Source: Oscillospiraceae bacterium
GTDB lineage: Bacteria > Bacillota > Clostridia > Oscillospirales > Ruminococcaceae
Direction of reading: 5' to 3'
Assembly (NCBI GenBank): GCA_017545185.1
Contig: JAFWQJ010000010.1
Location: forward strand, 1 to 64,000
DNA length: 64,000 nucleotides
Shown here: piece after piece, positions 62,892 through 64,000 of the stretch
Layout of the letters: every line of letters starts with the position of its first letter
Numbering within the stretch: position 1 is the first letter of the stretch
The notes under the pieces: generated by a model
What the model saw: the letters and a program-made list of their open reading frames with translations, nothing else
Database searches by the model: none
What the model was told of the DNA's origin: nothing
Made by a program: the position numbers and the translations under genes

Positions 62892-62913
62892 AATGCATCC
62901 CTCCTTGCTTCTG

Positions 62914-62942
62914 ATTATACCACAACGCACCCGCCCGGTCAA
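62914..62942 (-). promoter_or_regulatory. Promoter of the XRE regulator gene
   Basis: On the minus strand, TTGACC (62942-62937) and TATAAT (62919-62914) have a 17-bp spacer. Confidence 0.7.
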
Positions 62943-62986
62943 GCAACTGTCTGTTTACATTGTGCATAGAGTTAATGCGGCACCGC

Positions 62987-63616
62987 TCACGTTTGAGCCG
63001 GAATGTCGACCTTCCTGCAGATGACCGTATCCATACAGTGAAAATGCGGTCTGCCGCCGCTCGTATCCTCAAAGATCACCTCGTCCATGCGTTCGATCTT
63101 CCAGTCCGCAAAATACGTGAACAGCTCCCCTGTCCGCCACATTTTTTCTTCCATATCCCAGTCCGGCGGCAATCCGAGAAAGGGCTTCTCCACAAATACA
63201 TTAAGATACACGATGCCGTCCGTTTTCGTCATACGGCTGAGCTTTTCAAAAAACGCTTTCTTGTTTTCCTCGAACAGATACTGAACCGTGCCCGTGGAAT
63301 ACACGATATCAAACTGCCCGCTGACCGCAAACGTGTTGATATCGTCGGTATATGCATGGACTGTGACGTTTTTCTCCCGCGCAAGCCGGAGCGTCTTGCG
63401 GATGCCGTTTTCGGCCAGGTCGAATGCGGTAACGGCATAGCCCTGCTCCGCCATATAAACGGCGTCCTTGCCCTCGCCGCAGCCGATATCGAGCACGGTT
63501 TTCCCCGGCGCGGGCGGACAAAGCCGGATCAGTTCATCGAGGAATGCCCCCGGCTCCGTGCCCCAGTAGTATGCTTCATCCGCATACCGGTTTTCATAGT
63601 TTGTTCTGATGCTCAT
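62987..63616 (-). CDS. Class I SAM-dependent methyltransferase (TehB-like)
   Basis: A 209-residue small methyltransferase. Motif I LDIGCGEGKDAVYMA (near residue 41) and the following AFDLAENGI acidic loop bind SAM; DIVYSTGTVQYL is motif IV-like. The layout resembles TehB-type enzymes, but the substrate is unknown. The start ATG follows AAGGGATC, a moderate site. It lies between the XRE regulator and the flavoprotein gene. Confidence 0.85.
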   Translation of the reverse strand: MSIRTNYENRYADEAYYWGTEPGAFLDELIRLCPPAPGKTVLDIGCGEGKDAVYMAEQGYAVTAFDLAENGIRKTLRLAREKNVTVHAYTDDINTFAVSGQFDIVYSTGTVQYLFEENKKAFFEKLSRMTKTDGIVYLNVFVEKPFLGLPPDWDMEEKMWRTGELFTYFADWKIERMDEVIFEDTSGGRPHFHCMDTVICRKVDIPAQT

Positions 63617-63675
63617 AGGGGATCCCTTTCATAGATCGGATATCGAAAACATTGTGATCACACAAATGACAGCGG

Positions 63676-64000
63676 TCAGGCGTGACCGAGATTGTCTGCA
63701 GCTGTCAAAGCAGAAATCCACGCCCATGTCAGGTTATAGCCGCCGCAGTCGCCGTCGAGATCAAGCAGCTCCCCACAGAAAAACAGCCCCTTATGCAGAC
63801 GCGATCCCAGCGTATCCGTGACGCATTCCCCCGCGACGCCGCCCGCCGTTACCTGCGCCTGCGCGAACTTCGCCGTACCGGTCACCGGAAAACGCCAGTC
63901 CCGGAGCAGCGCCGTCAGCCTGCCGACCGTCTCCGCGGAAAGCGCCGATGCCGGTTCGCCGCAATTGCCGCCGCACTGTTTGATGCAGGTCTCCGCAATG
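63676..64000 (-). CDS. YhiN/HI0933-family flavoprotein, C-terminal part (cut by the window edge)
   Basis: The C-terminal 107 or so residues of an NAD(P)/FAD-dependent oxidoreductase. The frame is open from base 64000 to the stop at 63676. The family ending is clear: FPVTGTAKFAQAQVTAGGV, then KGLFFCGELLDLDGDCGGYNLTWAW. This is the FAD-binding C-terminal signature. The N-terminal part and start lie outside the window. The role of the family is poorly known. Confidence 0.9.
   Translation of the reverse strand, partial: IAETCIKQCGGNCGEPASALSAETVGRLTALLRDWRFPVTGTAKFAQAQVTAGGVAGECVTDTLGSRLHKGLFFCGELLDLDGDCGGYNLTWAWISALTAADNLGHA

Overview
The window looks like chromosomal DNA of a cellulolytic Ruminococcus or close relative (Firmicutes, Clostridia, Oscillospiraceae). 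Evidence: moderately high GC; strong AGGAGG-type ribosome binding sites; many TTGACA-17-TATAAT promoters; a CIRCE heat-shock operator; Firmicutes gene order (smc/ftsY, yhbY-nadD-yqeK-LCP-rsfS, infC-rpmI-rplT); and cellulosome parts. The cellulosome parts are one cohesin protein and five dockerin proteins, including a GH9 cellulase and a PL10 pectate lyase. The genus is an inference from these features; no rRNA gene lies inside the window.

Layout. 1-441: tandem promoters reading leftward out of the window, probably the leader of an rRNA operon. 442-6638: leftward genes prmA-mrp, a surface cohesin protein, typA and a Sel1-repeat protein. 6914-14566: a rightward operon of an ECF-type sigma factor, a membrane anti-sigma-like protein and three secreted dockerin proteins that share an unrecognised repeat domain. 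14572-23213: a membrane protein, hsp20 under a CIRCE operator, a flippase-like protein, a BspA-type surface protein followed by a 31-residue peptide gene, DAHP synthase, and two tandem DUF3810 putative metallopeptidases. 23270-24940: a RecA/RepA-like ATPase gene inside a pair of about 77-bp inverted repeats, overlapped by a dispersed palindromic repeat. 24988-27963: an ACT-domain protein, a UPF0210 protein and a GH3 lipoprotein. 28081-28556: a tandem array of the dispersed repeat, next to rpsU.

28694-49821 is a long leftward housekeeping block: rpsU, leuS, rsfS, an LCP ligase, yqeK, nadD, yhbY, a zinc-ribbon protein, rdgB, ftsY, three accessory genes, smc, a small membrane protein, trmFO, topA, dprA, a SpoU methyltransferase, rplT, rpmI and infC (ATT start, attenuator leader). 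50062-64000: dockerin PL10 lyase (leftward); rightward GGDEF protein, DUF6106-like protein, nnr bifunctional NAD(P)HX repair enzyme and lipoprotein; dockerin GH9 cellulase (leftward) divergent from a sodium:solute symporter; then an XRE/zinc-ribbon regulator, a methyltransferase and the 3' part of a YhiN-like flavoprotein, cut by the window edge.

How the parts work together. The cohesin protein can display dockerin enzymes at the cell surface, and the GH9 and PL10 enzymes would attack cellulose and pectin. The ECF operon appears to link a membrane-spanning signal to production of three dockerin proteins with no recognisable catalytic domain. I consider this operon the best candidate for an undescribed system. 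The inverted-repeat-bounded ATPase cassette is the second candidate.
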